From Candida dubliniensis CD36 (lineage: Eukaryota; Ascomycota; Pichiomycetes; Serinales; Debaryomycetaceae), in assembly GCF_000026945.1 (NCBI RefSeq), contig NC_012867.1, positions 248,001-312,000 on the forward strand: a stretch of DNA of 64,000 nt. Direction: 5' to 3'. A program made the position numbers and the translations under genes. The notes below the pieces were generated by a model. The model made no database searches. It worked only from the letters and a program-made list of their open reading frames with translations, and was not told the origin of the DNA. Below are positions 10,633-20,818 of the stretch, piece after piece (the stretch's first letter is position 1; each line of letters opens with the position of its first letter).

Positions 10633-13600
10633 ATGGCAAGCCGAATATTAAACCCATATGAAAGCTCTACTTTTGGAAATTCCTTACTGCTTAGAGTAGA
10701 TGGTGCAATTGGAGCTATGTCACTATCACCAAATGGGAGAGACGCAGTTTTGGCAGGACGACGAGGTCTATTCATAATCGACTTGGATGACCCATTCACA
10801 CCTCCGAGATGGCTACATCATATAACTTCCTGGGAAGTAGCTGACGTTCAATGGTCACCTCATCATTTTACCAAGCCATCATGGTGTATTTCCACTTCAA
10901 ATCAAAAGGCATTATTATGGGATTTAAAAAGACCATCAAGTAATGCAATTGCAAGTATACTACACTCCCATAATAGGGCCATATCTGACATCAATTTCCA
11001 TCCATTTGATCCTGAAATTTTGGCCACATGTGCGGTTGATAGTTTTATAATGAGTTGGGATATGAGAGCTCCAAGAAAACCAGTTGCAAAGTGGGCACAA
11101 TGGAGAGCCGGCGCAAGTCAGGTCAAATGGAACCATGAAAACCCTAATGAGATTGCACTGTGTCATGATAATTCCTTTTACATTTGGGACACTAGAAAAG
11201 GGGCCTTACCCGTTGTCAAAATTGAGAAAGCACACGAGAAGAAAATTAATGGAATCGATTTTACACAAGGTTTGAAAAACATTGTAACATGCTCTAATGA
11301 CAATAAAGTGAAATTTTGGAATTTAGAAAGCGACGAGGCTTCAAATTATATTTCGAATTTCAATTATTTTGATAGTGCACGCGATAGCATGATTCATCCT
11401 AGTGTGGTTATTGAAACCGATTTTCCAATAGCACGAGCTAGAAGTTTACCATTTGGAACAGACAAAGCGTGCGGAATAATGCCTTTGGCAGGTGGGAATG
11501 ATTCAATCCACATAGTAAACTATGATGACGCTTACCGTGATTACTTACTGGAAAAAACTACTCAAAAACTAAGTAGCAAGCCAGTCTATTCATTTAAGGG
11601 ACATCGTGGTCCCATCAAAGACTTTCTTTGGAGAACAAGACATGAGGCATACGAGGGATTTGACTCGAAAAGGAAATGGAAAGACTATCAGCTAGTGACG
11701 TGGTCTTCGAAAGACTTTGACTTGAAACTATGGCAACACGATGATGCAATTTACAAGGGCGTCAACTACGATCCAACTTTTCACAATGTTTTCAAAGATG
11801 AGCTGGACTCAGAAATCTCCCGACCGGAAACTCCACAAGAAAATCAAATTTATAAATATGATACATTTTGCTGTGAGCCACGAATAACGATAGATGATAT
11901 AACAAAAACAAATGGCGGCGATTTGCTTTCTGCAATGACACTTTCATTAATCGCCGAGAAACATAAATTAGCCAGCACCGAGTTCACACAATTGAATCAT
12001 CTTAACTGGATTTCAGGTGTTAGAATGGGACATAACGATTCTGCAGAGCGTAAGAATAGTTCTTCAAGCTTTGAAGATGACGGACCATCCAACTTGGGCG
12101 AGGAGGTTAGTATTGTTGGCCACAAGTTTCCCAAAATAAGGTTTGAGAAAATATCAGTTTCTACAGGGGAGTTGGTTATCAGTTTACGTGGACCATTACC
12201 TGCCCTAGAAAGTACTGGTATGGATCGAAAAGATTCGACCGAATCAAATGAAAACAATAACGCAGAATCTGCAGTATCATTACGTGACAAGAGCATTGTC
12301 AGTGAAGGTGATAAGGAAACGGAAAAAATGAGCCAGAAGGAAAGAGAAAGCCTACATACCGAGTCTAATACTGAGACCTCAAAAGAAGAGTTTACAGCTG
12401 ATCAGAAATTAGTATTTATACGTGTCGAAATTGATTTCCCGAAGGCATATCCATTTTTGGAGCTAGTTAGTTCGGAACAATTTAAATCAGCCAAAAAGTT
12501 CTCCAAATTACAAAAACAAAACCAGATCAAATTCAATGTAGAAGAGACACACGAGCTATCAGCCTCCATGAAAGCTCTAATGCAGGAAAATTTGGAAAAC
12601 ATTGCACAATTCTATAGCAACAAGTATCAACGGTTTTGTCTAGAACATTGTCTAAGATATTTAATGGGGGAAAAAGTAGAACTCGATGACGATGCAATGA
12701 TGGACAGGAATCAAAATGGAAGTGATAGTGGTGATGGCGAGGTCATCCAGGAAGTGGGAGATGAAGCCTGGGTTGACGATTTAATTAACCAACAGCCCGA
12801 TATTCCGACATATTCATCTGGGGAAGAAGAGGAGGCAGAAACAGGATTGGCTGACTTGATCCCCGCACACGACAAAAGTCTATATCAAACAACTGATTCT
12901 GAAGTAAAAGACGAAGAAACGCATTTGAACCGAGTTGGTGGGAAAGTGCCTACTGTTGATAGCACACCTTTGCCAAATGGATGTGGTGCTATTTGGTCAC
13001 CTACTGGTCAATTGGTTTGTTTTTTCATACCAAAGTCAAAAACAGATGGTGATACACAGGAAGATGGCGACGGTAAGGCATTCCAGAAATTCAATATTTT
13101 TAAATTCACAGATGGTGGGTTTAGTCTGTCACATCATCAAAAGTCTGACTCTGTGGGATCCGAGTATGGAACGAATGATGATGACAATTCAGATAATTCT
13201 TCTGAGGATGACAATGAAAATCGTTCCATAAAGTCTTCTTCTTCATCTTCTTCCGATGACAGCTTTGCTAAAGATTGGGATGAGATGTTACTGAATGATG
13301 CACCAAGAGTAAGAGTTCAGGGATTGTTCAAAACCAGTCTTGGCCTTGGTAATTACTATGATCATGAGAGCAGTCATAAATCATCATTGAACAGATTGAC
13401 AAGTAATGGGGGCACCGCTTCGAATTACAAATCATCCCTTAAAGGTGAGAGAAAGAGGTTAAATGACGAAACTCAACTGAGAAGGAAAAACGTTGTGGGT
13501 ATATTTGATTTTGGACATTTGCTTCCTGATAAGTACGAACTAGCACGAGAATACAGAGTATTAGGAGATTCTCCTGAGATTTTAGCAAAATACAATGCGG

Positions 13601-14895
13601 CAGTAGCTTTTAAATATGGGCTAAAAGAAATTAGTGACGTTTGGAAAATCCTTGAAATGATTCTCATCAAACAGATACACTATGCTGACAACACTGAAGA
13701 ATTTTATCCAAATTATGGCTTGAATACTCCCCTTCAGACAGGATTTGGTGATCAAATGCTCAACAAATCACGATTCTACTGGAATACACACCCCTTTGGA
13801 AGTACTTGGCTCATCAAGGAAATCTTTGATTATTTTGAAAAAAAATTGAATGTACAAATGTTGGCGATGATGTCATGCATATTGTATGAAAATCCAAAAA
13901 ACTTTAAACCTACCAGTGAATTAATGAATGTTCCAATTCATACACCTTATCAAGTTTTGCCGTTACCTCCTACAGTTTCGATTACTGCTCGTAACAGTAC
14001 TGTATATGGATCTTCTCACGGGAAAGCTACAACTAGAGATGATATTGGGTTTGAACATAGAAATTCGGCTTTGCTGGGCACTAGAAAGGAATTACTGGCC
14101 CCACCCGCCTCTGTTTACGCCAGATCTATAAGTTCTTCGGTTGGAGGAGAAAGTATTGCTAATGGATCACCCGATAAGTTTAGAGTTTTGAAAAAAAACT
14201 TCGCGTTGAAATCTCATTCTTTGGGACCCTCGAATAACTCACATTCGTCCTTGAATGATTCTTTAAATGAATCCAATGCATCCACACCGGATCGAAATAT
14301 GCGAATATCTTCACTGGAGAAGAAAAATAAAGGCATTATTTTACGGAAACCATACCCTTTGAAGAAATTCCGACCAAAACCTGCTCCTATTGTGTCTATT
14401 GAGATGCAAAATATTGAAGAATTGGATGTTTACGAAGACATAAACTCACAGCCTTTGCTAGGTTCGATAGATAAGGACAAGTTGGTTAGATATAGAGAGA
14501 TCTACGCTGAGATGTTGTACAATTGGCAATTACCAGTAGGGCGTATCAAACTTTTAAAATTTAATTATCCAGAACAGGACAGAACAGGATCAACCAGTAC
14601 GGACATACACAAGTGTTCAATTGGATTTAAAAAGAGATCACAACAACATCCACATCAAAATTTGTTGAACCCCATAACGACAATTTATTCAAAGCTCCCA
14701 AACTCGTGGAATACAAGCAAAAGACAAGTATTAAAATATTGCAATTTATGTCAATTAGCAGTTACTAAAAATTTTACTTTATGCACAGTGTGTGAGCATA
14801 TAATGCATACCGCATGCGCGAGAGAATGGTGGACAACCGATAATCATGAATGTGCAAGTGGTTGTGGGTGTAGATGTTTAGAACGTAGTTTCTGA
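10633..14895 (+). CDS. MTC5: SEA complex/GATOR2-type WD40-RWD-RING protein Mtc5 (Sea3, WDR59)
   Basis: The 1420-residue protein starts with a WD40 propeller (about residues 20-380) whose motifs AVLAGRRGLFIIDLDDPF, WEVADVQWSPH and AGASQVKWN match WDR59. An RWD-type domain follows (about 485-690, split by a charged Ser/Glu insertion), with the typical FPKAYPFLEL. A long acidic/Ser-rich linker comes next. A C-terminal Cys/His cluster (CNLCQLAV, CTVCEHIMHTACA, CASGCGCRC) forms a RING/zinc-ribbon. The RWD domain distinguishes it from the related Rtc1/Sea2 (WDR24) and Sea4 (MIOS). Its role is regulation of TORC1 in response to amino acids at the vacuole membrane. The 1420 residues exceed the yeast protein mainly through the low-complexity linkers. 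Confidence 0.88.
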   Translation: MASRILNPYESSTFGNSLLLRVDGAIGAMSLSPNGRDAVLAGRRGLFIIDLDDPFTPPRWLHHITSWEVADVQWSPHHFTKPSWCISTSNQKALLWDLKRPSSNAIASILHSHNRAISDINFHPFDPEILATCAVDSFIMSWDMRAPRKPVAKWAQWRAGASQVKWNHENPNEIALCHDNSFYIWDTRKGALPVVKIEKAHEKKINGIDFTQGLKNIVTCSNDNKVKFWNLESDEASNYISNFNYFDSARDSMIHPSVVIETDFPIARARSLPFGTDKACGIMPLAGGNDSIHIVNYDDAYRDYLLEKTTQKLSSKPVYSFKGHRGPIKDFLWRTRHEAYEGFDSKRKWKDYQLVTWSSKDFDLKLWQHDDAIYKGVNYDPTFHNVFKDELDSEISRPETPQENQIYKYDTFCCEPRITIDDITKTNGGDLLSAMTLSLIAEKHKLASTEFTQLNHLNWISGVRMGHNDSAERKNSSSSFEDDGPSNLGEEVSIVGHKFPKIRFEKISVSTGELVISLRGPLPALESTGMDRKDSTESNENNNAESAVSLRDKSIVSEGDKETEKMSQKERESLHTESNTETSKEEFTADQKLVFIRVEIDFPKAYPFLELVSSEQFKSAKKFSKLQKQNQIKFNVEETHELSASMKALMQENLENIAQFYSNKYQRFCLEHCLRYLMGEKVELDDDAMMDRNQNGSDSGDGEVIQEVGDEAWVDDLINQQPDIPTYSSGEEEEAETGLADLIPAHDKSLYQTTDSEVKDEETHLNRVGGKVPTVDSTPLPNGCGAIWSPTGQLVCFFIPKSKTDGDTQEDGDGKAFQKFNIFKFTDGGFSLSHHQKSDSVGSEYGTNDDDNSDNSSEDDNENRSIKSSSSSSSDDSFAKDWDEMLLNDAPRVRVQGLFKTSLGLGNYYDHESSHKSSLNRLTSNGGTASNYKSSLKGERKRLNDETQLRRKNVVGIFDFGHLLPDKYELAREYRVLGDSPEILAKYNAAVAFKYGLKEISDVWKILEMILIKQIHYADNTEEFYPNYGLNTPLQTGFGDQMLNKSRFYWNTHPFGSTWLIKEIFDYFEKKLNVQMLAMMSCILYENPKNFKPTSELMNVPIHTPYQVLPLPPTVSITARNSTVYGSSHGKATTRDDIGFEHRNSALLGTRKELLAPPASVYARSISSSVGGESIANGSPDKFRVLKKNFALKSHSLGPSNNSHSSLNDSLNESNASTPDRNMRISSLEKKNKGIILRKPYPLKKFRPKPAPIVSIEMQNIEELDVYEDINSQPLLGSIDKDKLVRYREIYAEMLYNWQLPVGRIKLLKFNYPEQDRTGSTSTDIHKCSIGFKKRSQQHPHQNLLNPITTIYSKLPNSWNTSKRQVLKYCNLCQLAVTKNFTLCTVCEHIMHTACAREWWTTDNHECASGCGCRCLERSF

Positions 14896-14975
14896 TTATT
14901 ATTCATAATACAAGTATTTATGTATGCCAAACTTCCGGGAAACAGAAAACAATCTCTATCTTGAGGGAGAGAAAC

Positions 14976-16016
14976 TCAAGGTTGACGTGTATTTACTATT
15001 TGATCCTTTAACTTCTCATCCCATTCTTTGGTAAGTGTGTCCAAATACAGTACAACGTCTTCCAGGCCAGTGCTATCAATCTCTTCCTCTAACAAATATT
15101 CTTTACCAGATCTAGTACAAGCAGAAGCGATTTTGAAGTTTTGTTTAGTTTGACCTAAAGCAACAGCAACAGGAGCATTAGCAGCAATATACCCAGAAAT
15201 ATTATGATATGGGGATCCCAAAAATCTTGCAAGGTAGAACAAAAATAGCATCCCATAGTATGTGAAAACGTTCAAATATTGGAAAAAAGAAAAGCTTGTA
15301 AATATCCCAGGATGAACTAAATATTGTTTGATTTCATATTCTTTTTCTAGTTTGTTGTAAGTTCCAAAATGCATCAAGTCAACCAATCTTTTTGAACCTT
15401 CATAACTTGCTGGTGATCTCAATAGTTGTAAGTCATTGAAAGACAAATACTTTGGACTTGACATCAATGAACTTATCCATACTATTTTCCCCCCTTTTTG
15501 CAATAAATGTTTGATTCTGTGGATAAAATAATATGGTCCAAAGACATTTGCTTGAAAGACTAATCCCAATTTATCACCACTTTCTACTCCAACCTTTTGT
15601 AATTTGTATGTTGGATTAGTGACCGCCTCAATTGGGCTCTGCAAAACCTCAAGAACAGCACCAATCCAGTCTATGCCACCATAAACACCTTGGGCAGCGT
15701 TGATAAATAAATAATCAATATGCCTGTATCGCTTATTCAAGTCATAATATGCCGATAAAATTGATACCATATCAGTAAAATCCACCAACAAATAATCAAA
15801 TTCAACCTTGTTCACTTTGGTGGGAATCTTTTCAACAATGTACTTTTTGATATCAGAAATCACTTCTTTCACTTTTGGCAATGTTCTCGAAGTCACAACA
15901 AGAGTGATTTCCTTGTTGTCTGGAAGTCCCTCTAACAAACGAACTGCAATATTGAACCCCAAATTAGAAGACGTCCCGGTAATAACTGCTACTGTAGAAT
16001 CCTTTAAAAGTGACAT
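14976..16016 (-). CDS. ERG27: 3-keto-steroid reductase of ergosterol synthesis
   Basis: The 346-residue short-chain dehydrogenase has the N-terminal nucleotide-binding motif TGTSSNLG (residues 14-21), an NAA motif (FINAAQG) and the catalytic Tyr-x-x-x-Lys as YEGSK, with the preceding Ser in WISSLMSS. A hydrophobic stretch (FTYYGMLFLFYLARFLG) near residues 255-275 fits membrane association. Length and motifs match Erg27, the C-3 sterol keto reductase that works with Erg25, Erg26 and Erg28 at the ER and lipid droplets in C-4 demethylation. It is convergent with MTC5 (80-base gap) and in the same direction as CTF18. No lesion was seen. Confidence 0.93.
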   Translation of the reverse strand: MSLLKDSTVAVITGTSSNLGFNIAVRLLEGLPDNKEITLVVTSRTLPKVKEVISDIKKYIVEKIPTKVNKVEFDYLLVDFTDMVSILSAYYDLNKRYRHIDYLFINAAQGVYGGIDWIGAVLEVLQSPIEAVTNPTYKLQKVGVESGDKLGLVFQANVFGPYYFIHRIKHLLQKGGKIVWISSLMSSPKYLSFNDLQLLRSPASYEGSKRLVDLMHFGTYNKLEKEYEIKQYLVHPGIFTSFSFFQYLNVFTYYGMLFLFYLARFLGSPYHNISGYIAANAPVAVALGQTKQNFKIASACTRSGKEYLLEEEIDSTGLEDVVLYLDTLTKEWDEKLKDQIVNTRQP

Positions 16017-16220
16017 TGGTAAATAAGTTGCAATTGATGGTGTCCAAAATGGTAAAAAAATGTTATTGTTTCCTGATAGATTTTCAATTTTTTATATGGA
16101 TATATATATATATTTTTTTTCTTCTGGCTGCTGCTTAGATTTTTAAACTATGTATGCCATCGTATAAATTGATTACATAATCTAAGTTAACCTACACATC
16201 ACAATAATTCTATCCAGAAC

Positions 16221-18776
16221 TTAAACGAGCCAAAGATCATTCCAACCAATATTCTTTCTTACAGCATTCGAGAACCCTTCATTGTATTTTACCCATATTC
16301 TCGAAGTTTTAAATTCCTTCTCTCCATCTGATGATCCTTCATCGATATTATCCATGTTAGTTTTTGAATTAATTTCTTCATATCTTCCTTTGAAGAAATT
16401 GAGGCTTGTTGTGGCAAGATTTTTCGGTTTCTTGGTAATTTTATCTCCATTATTTGATTCCTTGATGTTATCTTCTAATGAACGTTTGACAGACTTTTTA
16501 GAAACATTGAGTCTATCTAGTTCCGCTGTAATCAATGGAAATAATGATTGACGACGAAGTTGAGTTTGCTTAACAACTGATGCTGCTGGAATAGATGTCA
16601 AATAGTTGTCATAAATTGTTAACAGATCCAAATCTGGATTCAACTTGAGTGATGATAACCCTGTCTCCAAATCTTTCAGGTATTCCAAAGACAAGTCAAG
16701 CTCCTTCACTAATCCAGCAATTCTTTCTAAGCACCTCTTCTCTACGGCACTCAAGTCAGACTTTACTTTAGCTGACATATGAGGAGATAAAATTTTGGCT
16801 AGGCATGGTAAAACTAAACTTGCTGCATTCTCATGATTTATACCAAGGGCCACTCTAACCTGCACTGGCAATCTATTCTCCATCAGTCGAACGATATTTT
16901 TATTACTTTTCAACAATTGACTATGTTCAAAGTCTAAGTTTTTGGCATTTGGAATCAACGTTTGGCTTCCTGGTTGGACTCGAATATCACTAAATAAAGA
17001 TGAAGCTTTCAACAAAATTAATGGAGAATACTCGTTAGTTTCATTGCTTCTAGTGAATTGGGACTGGTAGCTTATCCAATCACTAAGTTCACACGGCTTA
17101 ACTAATGAATCATCTTGAATGTGAACTATGTCCAAATACTTATCAAATACTCCTTTAAGAACTCTGTCAAATGTACCAGAATTGCTTGCTAATGCTCTGC
17201 CTTCACCATTCATAAACCCATCAAACAAACGAGCAAGATTCTCTTCCTTTGATAACTGAGGGTCTCGTTTGAAAAGTTGGTCAGTCATAGCAAACCAAGA
17301 AAGTTGTCTATCAATTAAAGGGGTCTTTGCAATTCTTCTCTCGATAGTGTCAACTGATCTACTATTAAATTGCATATGATTAATACATGCTCTGATATCA
17401 CCTTCACAAATCTCAACAATTTCACCTATTTCTTGATGATCAAGTCCCATATTTTCTTGTTTATTGATTTCCATTAAATAATCTTTGACTGATTTTATAG
17501 CATTCCCACCAGTTTTTGCTCCTGAAGTTGTTCTAGAACTTGTTGGTTTCCTGAATTGAATAATTTCTGAAATCGGCCGTAATTTCTCCATAGGATTTGG
17601 TCCAAATCTATTTGATGGTTGTGAATAAATGTCATTAGCAATACAAATAATGGGACGATTCAAAAAAATGTCTTTCTTTTTCGATTTCTTCTTGGCCTCA
17701 ATATCTTCCATCGACAGTCTTTTTAATTTCTTGTTGAGTGCACGGTGATCTGATTGAACCAAGTCATTCAATACTTTTACAACGTCATTGATATTGGCCA
17801 AAGAGTCAATTTCATCTATTATTAAACAAGTAGGTTTGCCCTGAGAGTGAATAGAATTTGATGTCAACGCGTTGACAATTTTAAGCTTCAACGCTGAAGC
17901 AGCATTTGTATAAGCCGAGGATCCTCCACCAGAAGCTTGAGGTAAGGTATCCATACTATTTGCTGCATTCAACTCTTGGACAGTATAGCCCATATGCTTT
18001 GCCAAAATGTGTGATATAGTGGTTTTCCCAATACCAGTAGGTCCATGGATTAACAAAATTTTCTTATAAGGTCTTCCCAATGGATCTGCATTTTCTTTAT
18101 GTGGAATATCATCACCAAACACAACAGGTGACCATTTTTTCAACCATTGTAAAATTGATCTATACTGTCTATCATTACCCGCAGAGCATAATTGAATAAA
18201 ATTATTTGGTTTATATTTTTCAGTCCAAATTTGAGACGAAGTGGTGCCACCATCAATGGAAGACGATGGAGGTTTTGATAATTTCTTTCTATTCTCTTTA
18301 AACGAATTTCTCAAGTTAGCCTTGTTTGTTAAAGTATCCATATCTAGAAAAACTCCAGAGAGTTGTTTCTCATCAATATTTACTCTTTCAGTAGATCGTG
18401 GAGCTAATTTGATTTGTTTACCCGAAAATAGCTTTACTGTCTTTGATGGTTTAGATGCTGGTGAAAAATCTTGGTCCATTTCATCAAAATCAACAACAAC
18501 AAGTCTTTGTGAATCTTGTTTCGAGGTTTCTTGATTTATAGCACGATCCTCTTGAGGTGCTATTAGATTATGTATATTGGTATTACTTGATTTGGATGAT
18601 TCCTCAGTTTCGCTATCATGTTTGACGTCCTTGAACAATAATGATTCTGACATATTTAGAGCACTTCCTTCAGTTTCAATATTTGTTTCTGGTTGCGTGA
18701 ACAAACATGAATCCTTCATGCTAAATTCTGTAGCAGGGGGCATTGTCTGTTGATGGTGTTCCTCTGATTGAATCAT
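16221..18776 (-). CDS. CTF18: alternative clamp loader large subunit Ctf18
   Basis: The 851-residue AAA+ protein has an approximately 180-residue disordered N-terminus. It continues with WTEKYKPNNF (RFC box), ILQWLKKWSPVVFG (typical of Ctf18), Walker A GPTGIGKT near residue 248 and Walker B LIIDEIDSL near residue 320. The C-terminus NEGFSNAVRKNIGWNDLW matches the conserved motif through which Ctf18 binds Ctf8-Dcc1. Ctf18-RFC loads or unloads PCNA and links replication with sister-chromatid cohesion and checkpoint signalling. The Ctf18-specific WLK...VFG and C-terminal motifs rule out Elg1, Rad24 and Rfc1. An ACGCGT element lies 69-74 bases upstream of the start, suggesting G1/S transcription. 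A second Met at residue 12 could also serve as start. Confidence 0.92.
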   Translation of the reverse strand: MIQSEEHHQQTMPPATEFSMKDSCLFTQPETNIETEGSALNMSESLLFKDVKHDSETEESSKSSNTNIHNLIAPQEDRAINQETSKQDSQRLVVVDFDEMDQDFSPASKPSKTVKLFSGKQIKLAPRSTERVNIDEKQLSGVFLDMDTLTNKANLRNSFKENRKKLSKPPSSSIDGGTTSSQIWTEKYKPNNFIQLCSAGNDRQYRSILQWLKKWSPVVFGDDIPHKENADPLGRPYKKILLIHGPTGIGKTTISHILAKHMGYTVQELNAANSMDTLPQASGGGSSAYTNAASALKLKIVNALTSNSIHSQGKPTCLIIDEIDSLANINDVVKVLNDLVQSDHRALNKKLKRLSMEDIEAKKKSKKKDIFLNRPIICIANDIYSQPSNRFGPNPMEKLRPISEIIQFRKPTSSRTTSGAKTGGNAIKSVKDYLMEINKQENMGLDHQEIGEIVEICEGDIRACINHMQFNSRSVDTIERRIAKTPLIDRQLSWFAMTDQLFKRDPQLSKEENLARLFDGFMNGEGRALASNSGTFDRVLKGVFDKYLDIVHIQDDSLVKPCELSDWISYQSQFTRSNETNEYSPLILLKASSLFSDIRVQPGSQTLIPNAKNLDFEHSQLLKSNKNIVRLMENRLPVQVRVALGINHENAASLVLPCLAKILSPHMSAKVKSDLSAVEKRCLERIAGLVKELDLSLEYLKDLETGLSSLKLNPDLDLLTIYDNYLTSIPAASVVKQTQLRRQSLFPLITAELDRLNVSKKSVKRSLEDNIKESNNGDKITKKPKNLATTSLNFFKGRYEEINSKTNMDNIDEGSSDGEKEFKTSRIWVKYNEGFSNAVRKNIGWNDLWLV

Positions 18777-18844
18777 TTGATGAGTTGTAAATAAGTCTGT
18801 CTAGTTATTATGTGGAAAAAAAAATACACAATTTGGTAAACAAG

Positions 18845-18850
18845 ACGCGT
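18845..18850. promoter_or_regulatory. MCB element (ACGCGT) upstream of CTF18
   Basis: A perfect ACGCGT palindrome lies 69-74 bases upstream of the CTF18 ATG. This is the core site of the MBF (Mbp1/Swi6-type) G1/S factor, and DNA-replication genes commonly carry it. I noticed no other ACGCGT in this window. Confidence 0.6.
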
Positions 18851-19438
18851 CTGACCAAAGTTTTTATGGAGTTTCGAATTCACTTTCTATTTTTGCGACA
18901 CATATCGTGTAGTACAATGTTATCTACCAAATGAGGTTGAATTGATAACTTGTTCATGGCAGAGACAATAGCTAAATCTACATTGTTTATAGTATGGTAC
19001 AAATGAGAAATGCAATGTAGATTTAATACTGGTTGACATTTGATATGGCGTTAATGTGACAAATGGTGTGAGAAGCATCATTAGTAAATGCACACTGAAT
19101 TGTGAAGAATCCAGTATAAATGATGAAATGGGATGGGGGGGAGGGGATGGAATAGGTGATTGCTTTTTATTTTATGAGTCATGAGTGTGTATCAGTGAAT
19201 ACACTAATCTAACAGATTTCCAATGTTAAATAATTTTGAAAGAAGCCTACCAGATTCTAAGATTTTCACTTAAGAGTTTAGAGTTGCTATTAATATTACA
19301 TTGTCACAGAATATTCCCTAGAACTATATTACACAGATATTACATTTAGTTCAAATCAATACGGGGTTCCGAGTATACACTTTAGTAAAGTATATTTACT
19401 ACACCACAAGATTGTTAGAAAATGGGTTGCAAAAGGTC

Positions 19439-19446
19439 CACGTGAC
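19439..19446. promoter_or_regulatory. CACGTGAC, Cbf1-type E-box
   Basis: CACGTGAC is the centromere-binding-factor/bHLH consensus (RTCACRTG). It lies about 390 bases upstream of the first small gene. A second exact copy lies at 20193-20200, between the first and second genes of the array. Confidence 0.4.
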
Positions 19447-19835
19447 CTGATAATCTGAGTTTTAGTTTTAAACCTCAAATACAGAAAACACAATTTGGGA
19501 AGCCAAATTAGTGCTCCATATAGGGTTAATATGTATCTCTCCTTAATTTAAATAAATAATCAAAAGGAGTGATCTATTTAAATCCAGGTAACTTTTGGAA
19601 TTCGATAGGGATATCCCTATTTCTCAAAGTAATCCAGTTATTCATCACACTAAGGGTTTAGGTTTGTTGGAATTAGATCACTTTGATAGACCGCCTTATC
19701 TTTATTGTTTATTGTATATAAATATATGAATAGCTTGTAATGATTCCAAATTCTGTGTATTTGTACTAAGGTACATTAACATCAGCAATAAGAGAGTTCC
19801 TCAAACCCCCATTCCGTTCTTAGAAAGAGTTACCC

Positions 19836-20018
19836 ATGGCTAAAACTGCTCCTAGAGGTAAAATTGTTAGTGTTGTATCATTTCATGTCAAAAATGAGAT
19901 TGGTTACGCTTCGGTTCGTTTTGAAAATGGTACCATTAAGAAATACAAAGAAGCAGCACTTAACAGAATTGATCCACAAATTTTGAAGAACTTCTTTCGG
20001 AATAGTGGAAATAGCTAA
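19836..20018 (+). CDS. small chromo-like-fold protein, plus-strand array member 1
   Basis: A 60-residue basic protein of unknown function, first of seven same-strand relatives. The core reads RGKIVSVVSF, then IGYASVRFENGTIKKYKE, matching the array pattern of GK-beta-strand, G-x-x-Y-x-x-VRFENG, then basic/acidic residues. A TATA-like box is at about 19714-19727, roughly 110 bases upstream, and the ATG sits in ACCCATGG. There is no signal peptide or transmembrane segment. The predicted strand-strand-strand-helix order could suit a chromo-like or SH3-like barrel. That fold is my inference; what is visible is the repeated motif across eleven small genes in this window. Confidence 0.7.
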   Translation: MAKTAPRGKIVSVVSFHVKNEIGYASVRFENGTIKKYKEAALNRIDPQILKNFFRNSGNS

Positions 20019-20192
20019 ATGAGTGATACTTGCCTATTTGTTTTTAAGTATTGGATCTATTTCTGACTCTATTTTTATTCCAAGTGATAGTTAAATGTTT
20101 ATTTTATTATACGATAGTTTAAATTTTAGGTGAACTGCAGAGGAATGTTTTAAAAGATGGTGGTGGCTAGAATAAAGGGGAGTAGTGGTTGG

Positions 20193-20200
20193 CACGTGAC
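20193..20200. promoter_or_regulatory. CACGTGAC, Cbf1-type E-box, with adjacent TAGGGTT
   Basis: An exact CACGTGAC is followed four bases later by TAGGGTTTTT (20204 onward). The site lies between array members 1 and 2, about 440 bases upstream of member 2. Cbf1 and Tbf1 sites are known to co-occur in ribosomal-protein promoters of Candida; here the pairing is only suggestive. Confidence 0.4.
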
Positions 20201-20639
20201 TTATAGGGTTTTTAATCGAGTTTCCCATTTTCAAAGTTGATTGACTGTAAGGGATAGCAAAATAACTTCAAGCTCATATTATATATTTACCTTGCATAAT
20301 TCAAATTTTATCATGTTTATATACTTTTAATTTCTATTTTGGAGAATAAACAATTTGGTTGACTGCCTTTATTTCATAATAGGGTTTGTAGTAAGAAGTA
20401 GAGAAGTTCCAGCATAGATCTTTAATACTCTTTATACATGAAGGGTTTAACTTTTTTAATGCCACAATCATCAAAACTCTTATTGCGATAAGCTGCAGTA
20501 TAAAAACAAATGACTACTTCCTAGATTTTGTTTTCTGCAAAGAAATTTCTTTCATATTGAAGAAACCAAGCTGAAACAACAACCTCAAATATAAACTTTA
20601 TCACTATACAACACTTTAACTTGAAACAAAAATTGTCCG

Positions 20640-20810
20640 ATGTCACGAGGTTTGTTTAAAGGAAAAATTGATTGTATTAGATCCAATTATACTGTAAATG
20701 GAATAGATTATGTTGTTGTTCGTTATGAAAATGGTGATACAGAACACATGAAACTAATCGACCTTTTACTACTTCCTCGAGATAAAATAGCAAAGGTTTT
20801 GAAAAAATAA
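20640..20810 (+). CDS. small chromo-like-fold protein, plus-strand array member 2
   Basis: A 56-codon intact frame starting at an ATG. The protein begins MSRGLFKGKIDCI and carries GIDYVVVRYENGDTEHMK, the array signature (G-x-x-Y-V-x-VRYENG), ending in a basic helix-like DKIAKVLKK. A TATAAAAA box is at 20499-20506, about 140 bases upstream. The spacing from member 1 (about 800 bases start to start) is like that of the others. Its 3' flank shares TTGTGTGTAGTTAAT (20888-20902) with the 3' flank of member 4 (22527-22541), evidence for duplication that included flanking DNA. The frame is too short for common ORF cut-offs, but the homology supports it. Function unknown. Confidence 0.7.
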   Translation: MSRGLFKGKIDCIRSNYTVNGIDYVVVRYENGDTEHMKLIDLLLLPRDKIAKVLKK

Positions 20811-20818
20811 TGAAAAAA

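Larger units (their letters stand above)
18777..19835. other. intergenic between CTF18 and first small chromo-like gene
   Basis: This 1.06 kb region is the divergent promoter area. It holds the MCB near CTF18, a CACGTGAC at 19439-19446, TAGGGTTAA at 19521-19529, AAGGGTTTA at 19652-19660, and a TATA-like run at 19714-19727 serving the small gene at 19836. A GGGGGGGAGGGG-like purine patch lies near 19135-19147. No ORF of note or RNA gene was seen. Confidence 0.5.
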
